Part shown: positions 33,483 to 41,339 of the stretch, piece after piece
Numbering within the stretch: position 1 is the first letter of the stretch
Layout: each line of letters begins with the position of its first letter
The notes under the pieces: model-generated
Databases searched by the model: none
What the model saw: the letters and a program-made list of their open reading frames with translations, nothing else
What the model was told of the DNA's origin: nothing
DNA from: Chryseobacterium oleae
GTDB lineage: Bacteria > Bacteroidota > Bacteroidia > Flavobacteriales > Weeksellaceae
Assembly (NCBI RefSeq): GCF_900115055.1
Contig: NZ_FOVD01000006.1
Span: forward strand, 269,258 to 333,257
Reading direction: 5' to 3'
DNA length: 64,000 nucleotides
Position numbers and translations under genes: made by a program

Positions 33483-34547
33483 TTATCCATTCTGCTGGTT
33501 ACCCAGGAAAGCATCCCAGCCCTGCGCCGTAAGTGGAACAAGCTGATTGGAGCCTCTCGCAACCATATAGTTACCCTCTTCATTCTCTACTGCATGACCA
33601 ATGATTGTAAAATCAGGATGGTTTTTAATTTTATCAAAATCATTCGGAGAAATGGTGAACAGCAATTCATAATCTTCACCACCGCTTAATGCTGTCATGA
33701 CAGGATTAAGGTTCATTTCATCCGCTGTAGAGATCGTCAGGCTGTCCATTGGGATCTTCTCTTCATACAGTCTGAATCCTGTTTTGGACTGATCAGAAAG
33801 ATGAAGGATTTCCGAAGCCAGGCCGTCAGAAATATCAATCATTGAAGTCGGTTTGATATCAAGTTCTTCAAGGATAGTTTTCACATCGGTTCGCGCTTCA
33901 GGTTTAAGTTGTCTTTCCAGAATATAATCGTACCCTTCCATTTCAGGTTGCATATTCGGGTCTGCAAGGAAAACGGCGTGTTCTCTTTCAAGGATCTGAA
34001 GCCCCATGTAGGCACCGCCAAGATCTCCGCTTACCACCAGAAGGTCATTCGGTTTTGCACCGCTTCTTTTTACGATATTCTCGTCATTTTCAATTCCTAC
34101 AGCTGTGATGCTCATCACCAACCCGGAATTGGAGCTTGTCGTATCTCCACCGATAAGGTCTACTTTATATCTTGCACAAGCTGCCTGGATTCCGGAATAT
34201 ATCTCTTCCAAAGCCTCCACGGGAAAACGGCTGGAAACGGCAAGAGAAACCAAAATCTGTGTAGGAACAGCATTCATGGCTGCAATATCACTAAGGTTCA
34301 CGACAACCGCTTTGTATCCTAAATGTTTTAAAGGAACATAGCCTAAATTAAAGTGGACGCCTTCTGCAAGGACATCCGTTGTCAAAACAACTTTTTTATT
34401 TCCAGGATTAATAACAGCGCCATCATCTCCTACTCCAAGTTCCGAAGACTCGTTGGACAGTGGAAAATGTTCTGTCAAATGTTTTATAAGACCGAATTCT
34501 CCTAATTTGGAGATGGGGGTCAGTTCCTGTGATTTATCTTCAAACAT
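33483..34547 (-). CDS. thiL: Thiamine-monophosphate kinase
   Basis: 354 residues, PurM-like fold. ELGVGDDGAVI is the N-terminal Mg/ATP glycine-aspartate motif, TTDVLAEGVHFNL the family signature, IGGDTTSS the second Asp set and MIDISDGLASE the third. It phosphorylates thiamine monophosphate to the cofactor TPP. No other thiamin gene is adjacent. Slightly longer than the ~325-residue average owing to a C-terminal tail (LGNQQNG). Confidence 0.94.
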   Translation of the reverse strand: MFEDKSQELTPISKLGEFGLIKHLTEHFPLSNESSELGVGDDGAVINPGNKKVVLTTDVLAEGVHFNLGYVPLKHLGYKAVVVNLSDIAAMNAVPTQILVSLAVSSRFPVEALEEIYSGIQAACARYKVDLIGGDTTSSNSGLVMSITAVGIENDENIVKRSGAKPNDLLVVSGDLGGAYMGLQILEREHAVFLADPNMQPEMEGYDYILERQLKPEARTDVKTILEELDIKPTSMIDISDGLASEILHLSDQSKTGFRLYEEKIPMDSLTISTADEMNLNPVMTALSGGEDYELLFTISPNDFDKIKNHPDFTIIGHAVENEEGNYMVARGSNQLVPLTAQGWDAFLGNQQNG

Positions 34548-34615
34548 AATTTTTTCTTTTTTGTAAAATGTCCAATGTAAAATGTATTCATGACTTTGAA
34601 CATTAACCTTGAATT

Positions 34616-35110
34616 TTATTTTGTGAATTCTGCCGGATCCACATTATCCGGACGGAAAGGAAGTTTTTTGAAATCTTCTCTGGTCATCACGATGGTTTCA
34701 GGGCTTTTGTATTTGTTCATTGCTTCTATCACATCATCCGGTGGCGTTGTCATTTTTCTCAGCATCATATCAATCCATACTCCTGTAGCTTCTGCAGTAG
34801 CACAATGTACTCCGTCCGGCGTATAGAATTTATGGACAAATCTGTAGATTGATGAATCTTCTGAGCATCCATCGATTTCCAGGCTTACAATAACCGTCTG
34901 GTCTGCATAGATTTCTTTGAAGAAAGAATATCTTTCATGCATGATCACCGGCCCGATTCCCCATCGGCTTAACTGGGTAACTCCCATTTTTTCTTTGGTC
35001 ATAAAGGCCATTCTGGACTGCGCACAGTACTGTACATATGATGAATTGGCTAAGTGCTTGTTGGCATCAAGATCACTCCAGCGTACTTCGAATTTATGGT
35101 AAAAAATCAT
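34616..35110 (-). CDS. Acyl-CoA thioesterase (4HBT hotdog)
   Basis: 164 residues from the ATG at 35110; the open frame reaches 18 codons upstream to 35164, but MIFYHKFEVRWSDLDANKHL is the normal hotdog start. Asp in RWSDLDANKHLANSSYVQY is the catalytic residue of 4HBT thioesterases. It releases CoA from acyl-CoA in the cytoplasm; the chain-length preference cannot be read. The tail to 164 residues is longer than the core fold. Confidence 0.87.
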   Translation of the reverse strand: MIFYHKFEVRWSDLDANKHLANSSYVQYCAQSRMAFMTKEKMGVTQLSRWGIGPVIMHERYSFFKEIYADQTVIVSLEIDGCSEDSSIYRFVHKFYTPDGVHCATAEATGVWIDMMLRKMTTPPDDVIEAMNKYKSPETIVMTREDFKKLPFRPDNVDPAEFTK

Positions 35111-35451
35111 GTAAATACGTTTTAAATATGCTCTTATAAAGTTTCCGTTATTTTTCAACCACAAAAGTCACAAAAGAGATTAACATTTTAAAATACATTA
35201 AGTTCATAATCACACTACATATAAGTTCACATAAAAAGAAAATCTACGATTTTCAACAAACTTAAGTGCTCTTCCTATGCGCGATCTATTTCACTTAAAA
35301 ATAGCTAAAGTGTAAAAACTTTTATTGCTTTTATGGTTAATAATCTAAACTTTAAAGTTCAAAAATTATATTCTTCAAAATTACTCAAATAAGATGGTTT
35401 ATAAAAATTGTACTTTTGAAAAAATAATCTTCAGCATAAGATTACCTATAC
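35111..35451. repeat. Divergent gap with 'ACCACAAAAGTCACAAAAG' repeat
   Basis: 341 bp between the thioesterase and the flavoprotein genes. 35158-35265 carries AACCACAAAAGTCACAAAAG, then CATAAAAAG and the small palindrome GAAAATCtacGATTTTC: the same order as in the 290-bp tandem repeat at 46031-46609. The rest is AT-rich promoter DNA. Confidence 0.65.
35411..35418 (+). promoter_or_regulatory. Promoter core TACTTTTG
   Basis: Exact TAnnTTTG core 33 bp before the flavoprotein ATG at 35452. Confidence 0.5.
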
Positions 35452-36660
35452 ATGAAACAGATCATCATTATCGGAGGCGGTGCAGCAGGCTTTTTCTGTG
35501 CATCGAATCTTGACGAAAAAAAATACAGCATTACCATCCTGGAACAAAACTCGGATGTACTTCAGAAGGTAAAAATCTCAGGCGGCGGGCGTTGCAACGT
35601 CACTCATGCCTGTTTTGATCCCCGGGAACTGGTTCAGTTTTATCCGCGTGGTAATAAAGAATTGTTAAGTGTTTTCACTAAATTTCAGCCAGGGGACACA
35701 ATGGATTGGTTTGACCAACGCAGCGTTCCTTTGAAAATAGAGAATGACAACCGTGTGTTTCCGGAAAGCAATTCTTCGCAGACCATTATCAATACATTCC
35801 TGACTGAAATTCAGAATAAAAAGGTTGAGGTTAAAACAAAATGTTCCGTTAAAGAAATTGAAAAACAGGGCGAAAAATATCTGGTCAAGACCAGTTTGGG
35901 AGATTTTCAGGCGGATTACGTGGTTTATACAACCGGAAGTTCTCCGAAATCATTGAAAATCATTGAAAATCTGGGTCATAAGATTGTGGATCTTGTTCCC
36001 TCCCTTTTTACATTCAATATTAAAGATGAATTGCTGCAGGATATTCCCGGAACGAGTTTTGAAAATGCTGAGATTTCGATTCCTGCATTAAAAACGGAAG
36101 AAAGCGGACCTTTATTGATTACGCATTGGGGCCTTTCCGGACCTGCTGTTCTGAAAATTTCAGCTTGGGAAGCGATAAGTCTGGCCAAATCAAAGTATCA
36201 TTTTGAGATTGAAGTGAATTTTATTTCAAAATCTATGGATGAAGCGGAAGAAAGTTTCCTGAATTTTAAACAGTCCAATCCGAAAAAAACAATCGGGCAG
36301 GCGAAGATCTTTGAAGTCACCAACAGGTTCTGGCAGAAAGTACTGGATGTTTCAAAAGTTGATCTTAATAAACAGGTCTCCAATATCTCAGGAAAAGAAA
36401 TGCAGCAGATCCTTGAAAACCTTTGCAGAAAAAAACTGAAGGTTACAGGCAAATCCACATTTAAAGACGAGTTTGTGACCGCAGGAGGTGTTGATTTAAA
36501 GGAAATTAACTTCAAAAACATGACTTCAAAACTTCTTCCCAATTTTCATATTGCCGGGGAAGTTCTGAACATCGATGCGGTGACGGGAGGTTTTAATTTT
36601 CAGGCGTGCTGGAGTGAAGCATGGCTTATTTCACAACATTTAAATCATTTAGAGATATGA
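35452..36660 (+). CDS. HI0933/BaiN-like FAD-dependent oxidoreductase
   Basis: 402 residues. Rossmann FAD motif IIGGGAAGFFCAS (6-18), then KVKISGGGRCNVTHACFDP, a hallmark of the YhiN/HI0933 family, a central beta domain, and the C-terminal FAD contact GGFNFQACWSEAW. The reaction of this widespread family is mostly unassigned. It is the first gene of a four-gene plus-strand operon; its stop overlaps the next ATG (ATGA). Confidence 0.9.
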   Translation: MKQIIIIGGGAAGFFCASNLDEKKYSITILEQNSDVLQKVKISGGGRCNVTHACFDPRELVQFYPRGNKELLSVFTKFQPGDTMDWFDQRSVPLKIENDNRVFPESNSSQTIINTFLTEIQNKKVEVKTKCSVKEIEKQGEKYLVKTSLGDFQADYVVYTTGSSPKSLKIIENLGHKIVDLVPSLFTFNIKDELLQDIPGTSFENAEISIPALKTEESGPLLITHWGLSGPAVLKISAWEAISLAKSKYHFEIEVNFISKSMDEAEESFLNFKQSNPKKTIGQAKIFEVTNRFWQKVLDVSKVDLNKQVSNISGKEMQQILENLCRKKLKVTGKSTFKDEFVTAGGVDLKEINFKNMTSKLLPNFHIAGEVLNIDAVTGGFNFQACWSEAWLISQHLNHLEI

Positions 36661-37067
36661 GAAAAATCTTATTATTCGGCTTGCTTTTAGGATTTCAATT
36701 TGCTTTTTCGCAAACATCAAAAGAAAATTCAAAAGATCAGAAAGTACCTGCTACAGATATCCAGACATTTATCGAAACAGACATTGCGGCTTCTTTTCCT
36801 GGTGGAATGGAAGCTCTCAGAAGACATATCAGCTCTGAATTTGATACATCAAAAATTAATGGCTCAGGAGTTTTTAAATCTGTCACCAAGTTTTTGATTC
36901 ATGCTGACGGTAGTACGGAATCTATTTCGACTACTGGAAATAACGCTGCGATGAATAAAGAAATGACGCGTGTAATTAAAGCAATTAAAACTAAATGGAA
37001 ACCGGCTACACGCGATGGCCAACCTGTTGAAACCTGGTATACAATTCCCATGACCATAAATATTTAA
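36657..37067 (+). CDS. Secreted TonB C-terminal-like small protein
   Basis: 136 residues from the ATG at 36657, which overlaps the upstream TGA; an upstream start 12 codons earlier would spoil the signal peptide MRKILLFGLLLGFQFAFSQ. The mature part has FPGGMEALRRHISSEFD, a common pattern in Bacteroidetes TonB-related proteins, and FLIHADGSTESIST...KWKPATRDGQPV, the TonB-C fold. Without a membrane anchor it is probably periplasmic. Function unknown. Confidence 0.72.
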   Translation: MRKILLFGLLLGFQFAFSQTSKENSKDQKVPATDIQTFIETDIAASFPGGMEALRRHISSEFDTSKINGSGVFKSVTKFLIHADGSTESISTTGNNAAMNKEMTRVIKAIKTKWKPATRDGQPVETWYTIPMTINI

Positions 37068-37094
37068 AAAAATCAATTCGTTTGACTCAATAAA

Positions 37095-37733
37095 ATGTTT
37101 GAGGCCAGAAAACATATCCCTTCTATCTTAAAAACCCTTTTGATTGTAGGGTTTGGATATTTCTTTTGGCTGATGCTTAAAATTACGCTGGAATATATTC
37201 CTTTCAATCCGAATGTAAGCTTTCTGATGATCAAACAGACGGAAGTTCAGGACAGACCGGAATATCTTTCTTTTTTCTATACACACGTGTACACCAGTAT
37301 TTTTGTGCTGTTTTCCGGATTTCTGGCTATTCTCAGAAAGGATTTCGGGATTAAAAACTTGCACAGGAATATTGGAAAAATCTATATTTTTTTAATTCTG
37401 ATTCTGGCTGCACCATCCGGAATCTACATGGGATTTTTTGCCAACGGAGGCTTCCTTTCCAAAATATCGTTCGTTATTTTAGGCTTTCTCTGGTGGTTTT
37501 CTACGTACAAAGCCTATCAGTCTGCAAGACAGAAAAAATTTAAAGAACACAAGCAGTGGATGTGGCGAAGCTTTGCGCTCAGTTTATCTGCTCTTACGTT
37601 ACGGATCTGGAAAGTAATTATTGTATATTTATTCCACCCAAATCCGATGGATGTCTACCAGATTATCGCATGGCTGGGCTGGATTCCCAATATCCTTTTA
37701 ATAGAATACCTAATAACAAAAAAACATATATGA
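37095..37733 (+). CDS. DUF2306-type membrane protein
   Basis: 212 residues with about six membrane helices (IVGFGYFFWLMLKITL; VYTSIFVLFSGFLAIL; IYIFLILILAAPSGIYMG; ISFVILGFLWWFSTY). The His in NLHRNIGKIY and KEHKQWMWRSFALSLSALTLR matches the DUF2306 pattern, which suggests a cytochrome-like or quinol-type membrane protein but no assigned function. Its stop overlaps the next ATG (ATGA at 37730). Confidence 0.78.
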   Translation: MFEARKHIPSILKTLLIVGFGYFFWLMLKITLEYIPFNPNVSFLMIKQTEVQDRPEYLSFFYTHVYTSIFVLFSGFLAILRKDFGIKNLHRNIGKIYIFLILILAAPSGIYMGFFANGGFLSKISFVILGFLWWFSTYKAYQSARQKKFKEHKQWMWRSFALSLSALTLRIWKVIIVYLFHPNPMDVYQIIAWLGWIPNILLIEYLITKKHI

Positions 37734-38647
37734 AAATTTTAAATTACACCCTTGTTTCTTTGCTGGCAGTTTCCCTTGTGGGCTGTAAGAAAGACGGAAA
37801 AATAACCGAAACCGGAAAAGATTCGGTGATTGCAAAAAAGGATTCCGTTGTGGTTCCTGAAATCTATAAAGAATATTATGGAATTTATACCGGAGATTTT
37901 GCCGGAAAAGAAATGATTTCTTCTGAAGACGGCGAACAGTATGAGGATTTTGTGAATAAGAAAATTTCTCTGAAGATCAACAGGATTACCAAGGACAGCG
38001 TCTACGGACAAAGTATTGTCAATGGAAACCAACGACCTTTCAGAGGTGTTTTTAATGAAAGTATGAAATCTTTTGTCCTTGATGAACCGGGAAATGATAA
38101 AACCGACGGCAGATTTGAAATAAAATTGAGTGGCGACAGCATCACCGGAAAATGGAATGCTTTCAATAAAACGGCTGTAAAATCGCCTTTAAAAACCATT
38201 AAACTTTCCAAAAAAGAATTTGTCTATAATCCGAACTTTATGCTGGATCAGGATTCTGATCTGGTAGACTGGTCCAATCCGAAGGATTTTGTAGAAAAAT
38301 ACACCGATGAAGAAACCGGGAAAACAGAAAGCTATACAACATCCAAAAACAGAGTGGCTTCTGAAGCTATTTTTAAACTGAATGCTTCCAAGCAAAAACT
38401 CACGGAGAAGGAACTTAAAAACTTAAGAAAACTCGATCTTGAGATCATTAAAAACTCTGTTTTTGCCAGACACGGCTATTCTTTCAAAAAAGAGACCTAC
38501 AGATATTTCTTTGAACAGACAGATTGGTACATTCCTGTGTCCAATAATGTCGATAAAGAGCTTTCTCCAATGGAAAAGGATAATGTAGCGTTACTTAACC
38601 GTTTTATTAAGTATGCGGAAGATAAGTACGACAGTTTCGGAAGATAG
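37730..38647 (+). CDS. YARHG-domain lipoprotein
   Basis: 305 residues from the ATG at 37730 overlapping the preceding stop; an in-frame start 58 codons upstream lies within the DUF2306 gene and is rejected. Signal with lipobox SLVGC (Cys19-20 region) makes it a lipoprotein. The middle is a beta-rich unknown domain (YYGIYTGDFAGKEM). The C-terminal YARHG domain spans ~232-300: KNSVFARHGYSFKKETYRYFF and DWYIPVSNNVDKELSPMEKDN. YARHG is presumed extracellular and may bind peptidoglycan or other surface ligands. It is the last gene of the operon. Confidence 0.85.
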   Translation: MKILNYTLVSLLAVSLVGCKKDGKITETGKDSVIAKKDSVVVPEIYKEYYGIYTGDFAGKEMISSEDGEQYEDFVNKKISLKINRITKDSVYGQSIVNGNQRPFRGVFNESMKSFVLDEPGNDKTDGRFEIKLSGDSITGKWNAFNKTAVKSPLKTIKLSKKEFVYNPNFMLDQDSDLVDWSNPKDFVEKYTDEETGKTESYTTSKNRVASEAIFKLNASKQKLTEKELKNLRKLDLEIIKNSVFARHGYSFKKETYRYFFEQTDWYIPVSNNVDKELSPMEKDNVALLNRFIKYAEDKYDSFGR

Positions 38648-38649
38648 GA

Positions 38650-38817
38650 AATGTGAATGGTCAATTTTGCTTCGCAAGTGAATGGTGAGTTTTTGGGGGA
38701 GATATCAGATTTCTGATAACCCAAAAGCTTCCACCGAACATGAATCGATAAGAAATGAGTTTATTAAAGCGCTTAAGATGGTCAGCAAGAAATGGATTCA
38801 TGCTGAAGAAAAAGGTT
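38650..38817. other. Gap with the 'GGTCAATTTTGCTTCGCAAG' word
   Basis: The word at 38659-38678 is the reverse complement of CTTGCGAAGCAAAATTGACC repeated twice at 44123-44245. The rest may be a degraded coding piece (ISDNPKASTEHESIRNE in the plus frame at ~38709-38760) but has no start signal. Confidence 0.4.
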
Positions 38818-39213
38818 TTACAGGCTCAGTTCTTCTTCCTTTTTTGGATTTAATTTTACAAAAACATACAGCAAAATGCATCCGGCAGCATAACACAGAA
38901 TATCAATCCACGAGAAAGAATTTCCAATAACGGTATACATAAGGTCTCCAGGACGGAAACCCAGTTTTTCCGCGACCGTAAAATATTGGGCAAACTCCAC
39001 AAGGCATGAAAAAACAAAAATTCCAAGAATAAGTTTCTCATTGTTTATTTTCACAAAACTCTTTACGAAAGTGTACAGGAGCATCACGACAATAACATCT
39101 CCTAGATAAGCTCTTACAAAGAAGATATCTGCCAGTTTTGTAGCGATCAGGACCTCTATAAGGAAGATGAAGATGGTGAGCAAAAGATATTTCAGACTGA
39201 ATTTAAATTCCAT
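38818..39213 (-). CDS. DUF2809-type small membrane protein
   Basis: 131 residues with about four membrane helices (YLLLTIFIFLIEVLIATKL; LGDVIVVMLLYTFVKSF; LILGIFVFSCLVEFAQYF; IDILCYAAGCILLYVFV). AYLGDVIVV and SCLVEFAQY fit DUF2809/VanZ-like proteins with unknown function. A REP-like element lies 15 bp before the start codon. Confidence 0.78.
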   Translation of the reverse strand: MEFKFSLKYLLLTIFIFLIEVLIATKLADIFFVRAYLGDVIVVMLLYTFVKSFVKINNEKLILGIFVFSCLVEFAQYFTVAEKLGFRPGDLMYTVIGNSFSWIDILCYAAGCILLYVFVKLNPKKEEELSL

Positions 39214-39227
39214 GCGGTGTTTTTAAG

Positions 39228-39290
39228 TTTTGGCTAAAGCCATTATATGGCTGGTTATTGTTTAAGCGGGCTAAAGCCTGCTCCTATTGA
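39228..39290. repeat. REP-like element (two hairpins), copy 2
   Basis: TTTGGCTAAAGCC, then AGCGGGctaaaGCCTGCTCCTATTGA. Same order and orientation as 8909-8970 relative to a minus-strand start codon. Confidence 0.8.
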
Positions 39291-39377
39291 ATTAAATAGC
39301 AAAATTACATTTTTAAGCCATAAAAAATCGGCATTCAAAGAACACCGATCTTATGTTAAATTGCTAAAGCAAATATA

Positions 39378-40037
39378 TTATTTCTTTACTTTAATAGTAC
39401 ATCCAATGGCCACTGTTTTATCCATTTTCACGGACTCCCCTTTAATCAGGGCATTAACTGCATCCTGAACATAATATTCCGATACATCATTCGGGTTTTC
39501 GTAATTGTTATCGATAGCACCGATATATTTCACGATATTCTTTGCGTTTTCTTTCTTCAGGACGAAAACGTGGGGTGTTTTTGTGGCTCCATACAGCGGA
39601 TACACCTTCTGTCCTTCATCCACTAAATAAGGGAATGTAAAGCCTTTCTCTTTGGCTCTGTCGATCATTTGTTTGTAGCCGTCTTCAGGTTGCACATTCG
39701 GATCATTGGGATTCACAGCAATAACCGGATACCCTTGATTTTTGAATTTCTTATCCAGTTCTACGATTCTGTCTTCATATTTTTTCGCATATGGGCAATG
39801 GTTGCAGGTGAAAACGACTATAAATCCTTTTGCACTTTTAAAATCGCTTAAAGAAACCATTTTCCCGTCGATGTTTTTCAGCTTAAAATCAGCCGCTGCA
39901 TCTCCTACTTCATACCCTTTTGCGGATGCAGATGCATTTACTTTCTGAGGGCCTTCTTTCTCATGATCTGTGGCTGTAAAGCTTAACAGTCCAAGCCCGG
40001 CAATGAATGCCGCCATTAAAATTTTCAGGTTTTTCAT
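39378..40037 (-). CDS. Periplasmic thioredoxin-fold protein (redoxin/AhpC-like)
   Basis: 219 residues from the ATG at 40037; an upstream in-frame start 22 codons earlier has no signal-like sequence. Signal peptide ~1-22 (ILMAAFIAGLGLLSFTA), then an AhpC/TSA-like thioredoxin fold with CNHCPYA as the CxxC pair (FTCNHCPYAKKYEDRI) and cis-Pro ATKTPHVFVL. Probably a thiol oxidoreductase outside the inner membrane. The gene upstream is another thioredoxin-like protein, 7 bp away. Confidence 0.87.
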   Translation of the reverse strand: MKNLKILMAAFIAGLGLLSFTATDHEKEGPQKVNASASAKGYEVGDAAADFKLKNIDGKMVSLSDFKSAKGFIVVFTCNHCPYAKKYEDRIVELDKKFKNQGYPVIAVNPNDPNVQPEDGYKQMIDRAKEKGFTFPYLVDEGQKVYPLYGATKTPHVFVLKKENAKNIVKYIGAIDNNYENPNDVSEYYVQDAVNALIKGESVKMDKTVAIGCTIKVKK

Positions 40038-40044
40038 ATTTATT

Positions 40045-40533
40045 TTATTGTAAGTTATCGTTAATCGTTTTTTCGAGGTCTTCTTTGCCCATTTCTCCAT
40101 CATTGAAATGTACTTTTTGACCGTTTTTATAAAAAATGGTTACGGGAATATTTCCGTCCCAGTTTTTTTCAAATTTTGGAATCCAGGTGTTCATCCTTTT
40201 GATATCGTCCAGCAGGACCACTTCGGCGGTAAGGTTTTTATTTTTGATAAACTTAATGACCCTTTCCTTATCCACCAGCCTGTCTAAAGAAACGAGGATC
40301 ATTTTAAACTTTGGATTATCCTTGAACTTATTATTGATCTCCATGAAATCGGGCAGTTCTTTCACACAAGGTGCGCACGTGGTGGCCCAAAAATTGACAA
40401 CCAGCAACTTATCATTCTCCTTCTGAATACGCTTTTCAAGGTCTTCATATTTCATAGAAGGAACTTCTTTTTGCTGAGCATTAAAAGCCGTAAAACACAG
40501 AAATACAGCCAATAGGATTAATACATTCTTCAT
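40045..40533 (-). CDS. TlpA-like thioredoxin-fold protein
   Basis: 162 residues from the ATG at 40533. Signal peptide MKNVLILLAVFLCFTAFNAQ, then a thioredoxin fold with NFWATTCAPCVKELPDF (Cys-x2-Cys) and cis-Pro NIPVTIFYKNG. Likely a periplasmic thiol-disulfide oxidoreductase, TlpA/ResA-like. Seven bases from the start of the second redoxin gene, so a redox pair. Confidence 0.86.
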   Translation of the reverse strand: MKNVLILLAVFLCFTAFNAQQKEVPSMKYEDLEKRIQKENDKLLVVNFWATTCAPCVKELPDFMEINNKFKDNPKFKMILVSLDRLVDKERVIKFIKNKNLTAEVVLLDDIKRMNTWIPKFEKNWDGNIPVTIFYKNGQKVHFNDGEMGKEDLEKTINDNLQ

Positions 40534-40690
40534 ATTCAAAAGTAGTCATTAATTATTATTTAAATACATTCAGGGATGGTTTTGATCCGTTTGTGGTTGG
40601 ATAAAAAGTGAGAGAAATAGTTAAATGGGTTTTTCATATTAGATACTTTTAAATTCCTCTGATCAATTAGTTTTTAAATAAGGCTGTTTG

Positions 40691-40723
40691 AACCGTGTCA
40701 AGGTTTTGAACCTTGACACGGTT
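40691..40723. repeat. Perfect 15-bp palindrome
   Basis: AACCGTGTCAAGGTT-ttg-AACCTTGACACGGTT. Perfect 15-bp arms and 3-base loop, far from any coding end. Resembles the imperfect palindrome at 44933-44967 (GATCCTTGT, AAGGTTT). Confidence 0.85.
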
Positions 40724-40890
40724 AACTGGATTACGAAGATCTAAGCCGATTCAGGCTTCCTGACTATCATTAAAATAAAAACCGCTTATCCCGAACACAC
40801 ATTATTTAAATAAGATTGAGAATGCAGTAAAAGAAGCAATTATTGATTTTTCGTTGAAAATTTTAACATTATTTTTTTAATCACAACCCA

Positions 40891-40920
40891 TTGAATTATA
40901 AAAAATTAAATGTAAATTAG
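40891..40920 (+). promoter_or_regulatory. Promoter of the tandem GG-leader peptides
   Basis: TTG (40891-40893), exactly 19 bp, then TAAATTAG (one base from TAnnTTTG) 24 bp before the ATG at 40944. Good Bacteroidetes spacing. Confidence 0.5.
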
Positions 40921-40943
40921 CGTACAATCAAAACAAAATCATT

Positions 40944-41108
40944 ATGAAAAAATCAAATTTTCAACCTAAGAAATTGACTAAAAAAGAGCTTAAGAAAATT
41001 AGTGGTGGAGCAAGACCAATTTGTCCACTGGTGGTAAGCTGCTTTGATCCTGCAACCGGTGAAGAGCAATACGGAGTATATGGAATCCAGGATGGACCTT
41101 GCTGCTAA
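40944..41108 (+). CDS. GG-leader peptide precursor A
   Basis: 54 residues. Leader MKKSNFQPKKLTKKELKKISGG ends in Gly21-Gly22; core of 32 residues with Cys27, Cys33 and a terminal Cys-Cys (GIQDGPCC). The first 22 residues closely match the next peptide (KLTKKELK conserved), while the core differs. Usual GG processing would release the core through a C39 exporter, which is not in the window. Start has no nearby competitor. Signalling peptide or bacteriocin are both possible. Confidence 0.78.
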   Translation: MKKSNFQPKKLTKKELKKISGGARPICPLVVSCFDPATGEEQYGVYGIQDGPCC

Positions 41109-41144
41109 TAATCAACTCAATTGCAATCAAATTAAAATAGAATT

Positions 41145-41303
41145 ATGAAAACATCAAATCTTCAGAAAAGAAAACTGACTAAAAAAGAACTTAAGACCAT
41201 CAATGGAGGAAGTAGCGACTGCTACGAAGGATTCTGCCGAATGTCTCCTAATGATGAATGGCAGCTGGGACGTGGCGACCGATTTGGAGCATGCTGTTTT
41301 TAA
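41145..41303 (+). CDS. GG-leader peptide precursor B
   Basis: 52 residues, 36 bp after peptide A. Leader MKTSNLQKRKLTKKELKTINGG, core of 30 residues with Cys26, Cys31 and Cys50-Cys51 (RFGACCF). The two cores share the layout 'Cys, ~5, Cys, long spacer, Cys-Cys' with little sequence identity, while the leaders share about 15 of 22 residues, a pattern of conserved leader and variable core. Ends in a terminator shared with mutS. Confidence 0.78.
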   Translation: MKTSNLQKRKLTKKELKTINGGSSDCYEGFCRMSPNDEWQLGRGDRFGACCF

Positions 41304-41307
41304 AAAA

Positions 41308-41339
41308 AATGATTGGACTAACCTCCAATCATTTTTTTT
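41308..41339. terminator. Bidirectional terminator of the peptide pair and mutS
   Basis: AATGATTGGA-ctaacc-TCCAATCATT followed by T8 on the plus strand and an A-run giving T8 on the minus strand. The mutS stop codon (CTA, read TAG) is in the loop, and its last codons form one arm. Confidence 0.85.

Larger units (their letters stand above)
40534..40943. other. Intergenic region with palindrome and peptide promoter
   Basis: 410 bp between the redox pair (divergent) and the GG-leader peptide pair. Contains the perfect palindrome at 40691-40723 and a promoter at 40891-40920; otherwise AT-rich with no gene. Confidence 0.55.

Noticed and set aside
36621..36656. 12-codon upstream extension of the TonB-C-like protein
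   Set aside because: Lies within the flavoprotein gene and would put residues before a normal signal peptide.
38682..38930. 82-codon frame starting MVSFWGRYQISDN
   Set aside because: First half looks like a possible degraded coding piece, but the second half is antisense to the DUF2809 gene and there is no start signal; could be a gene remnant only.
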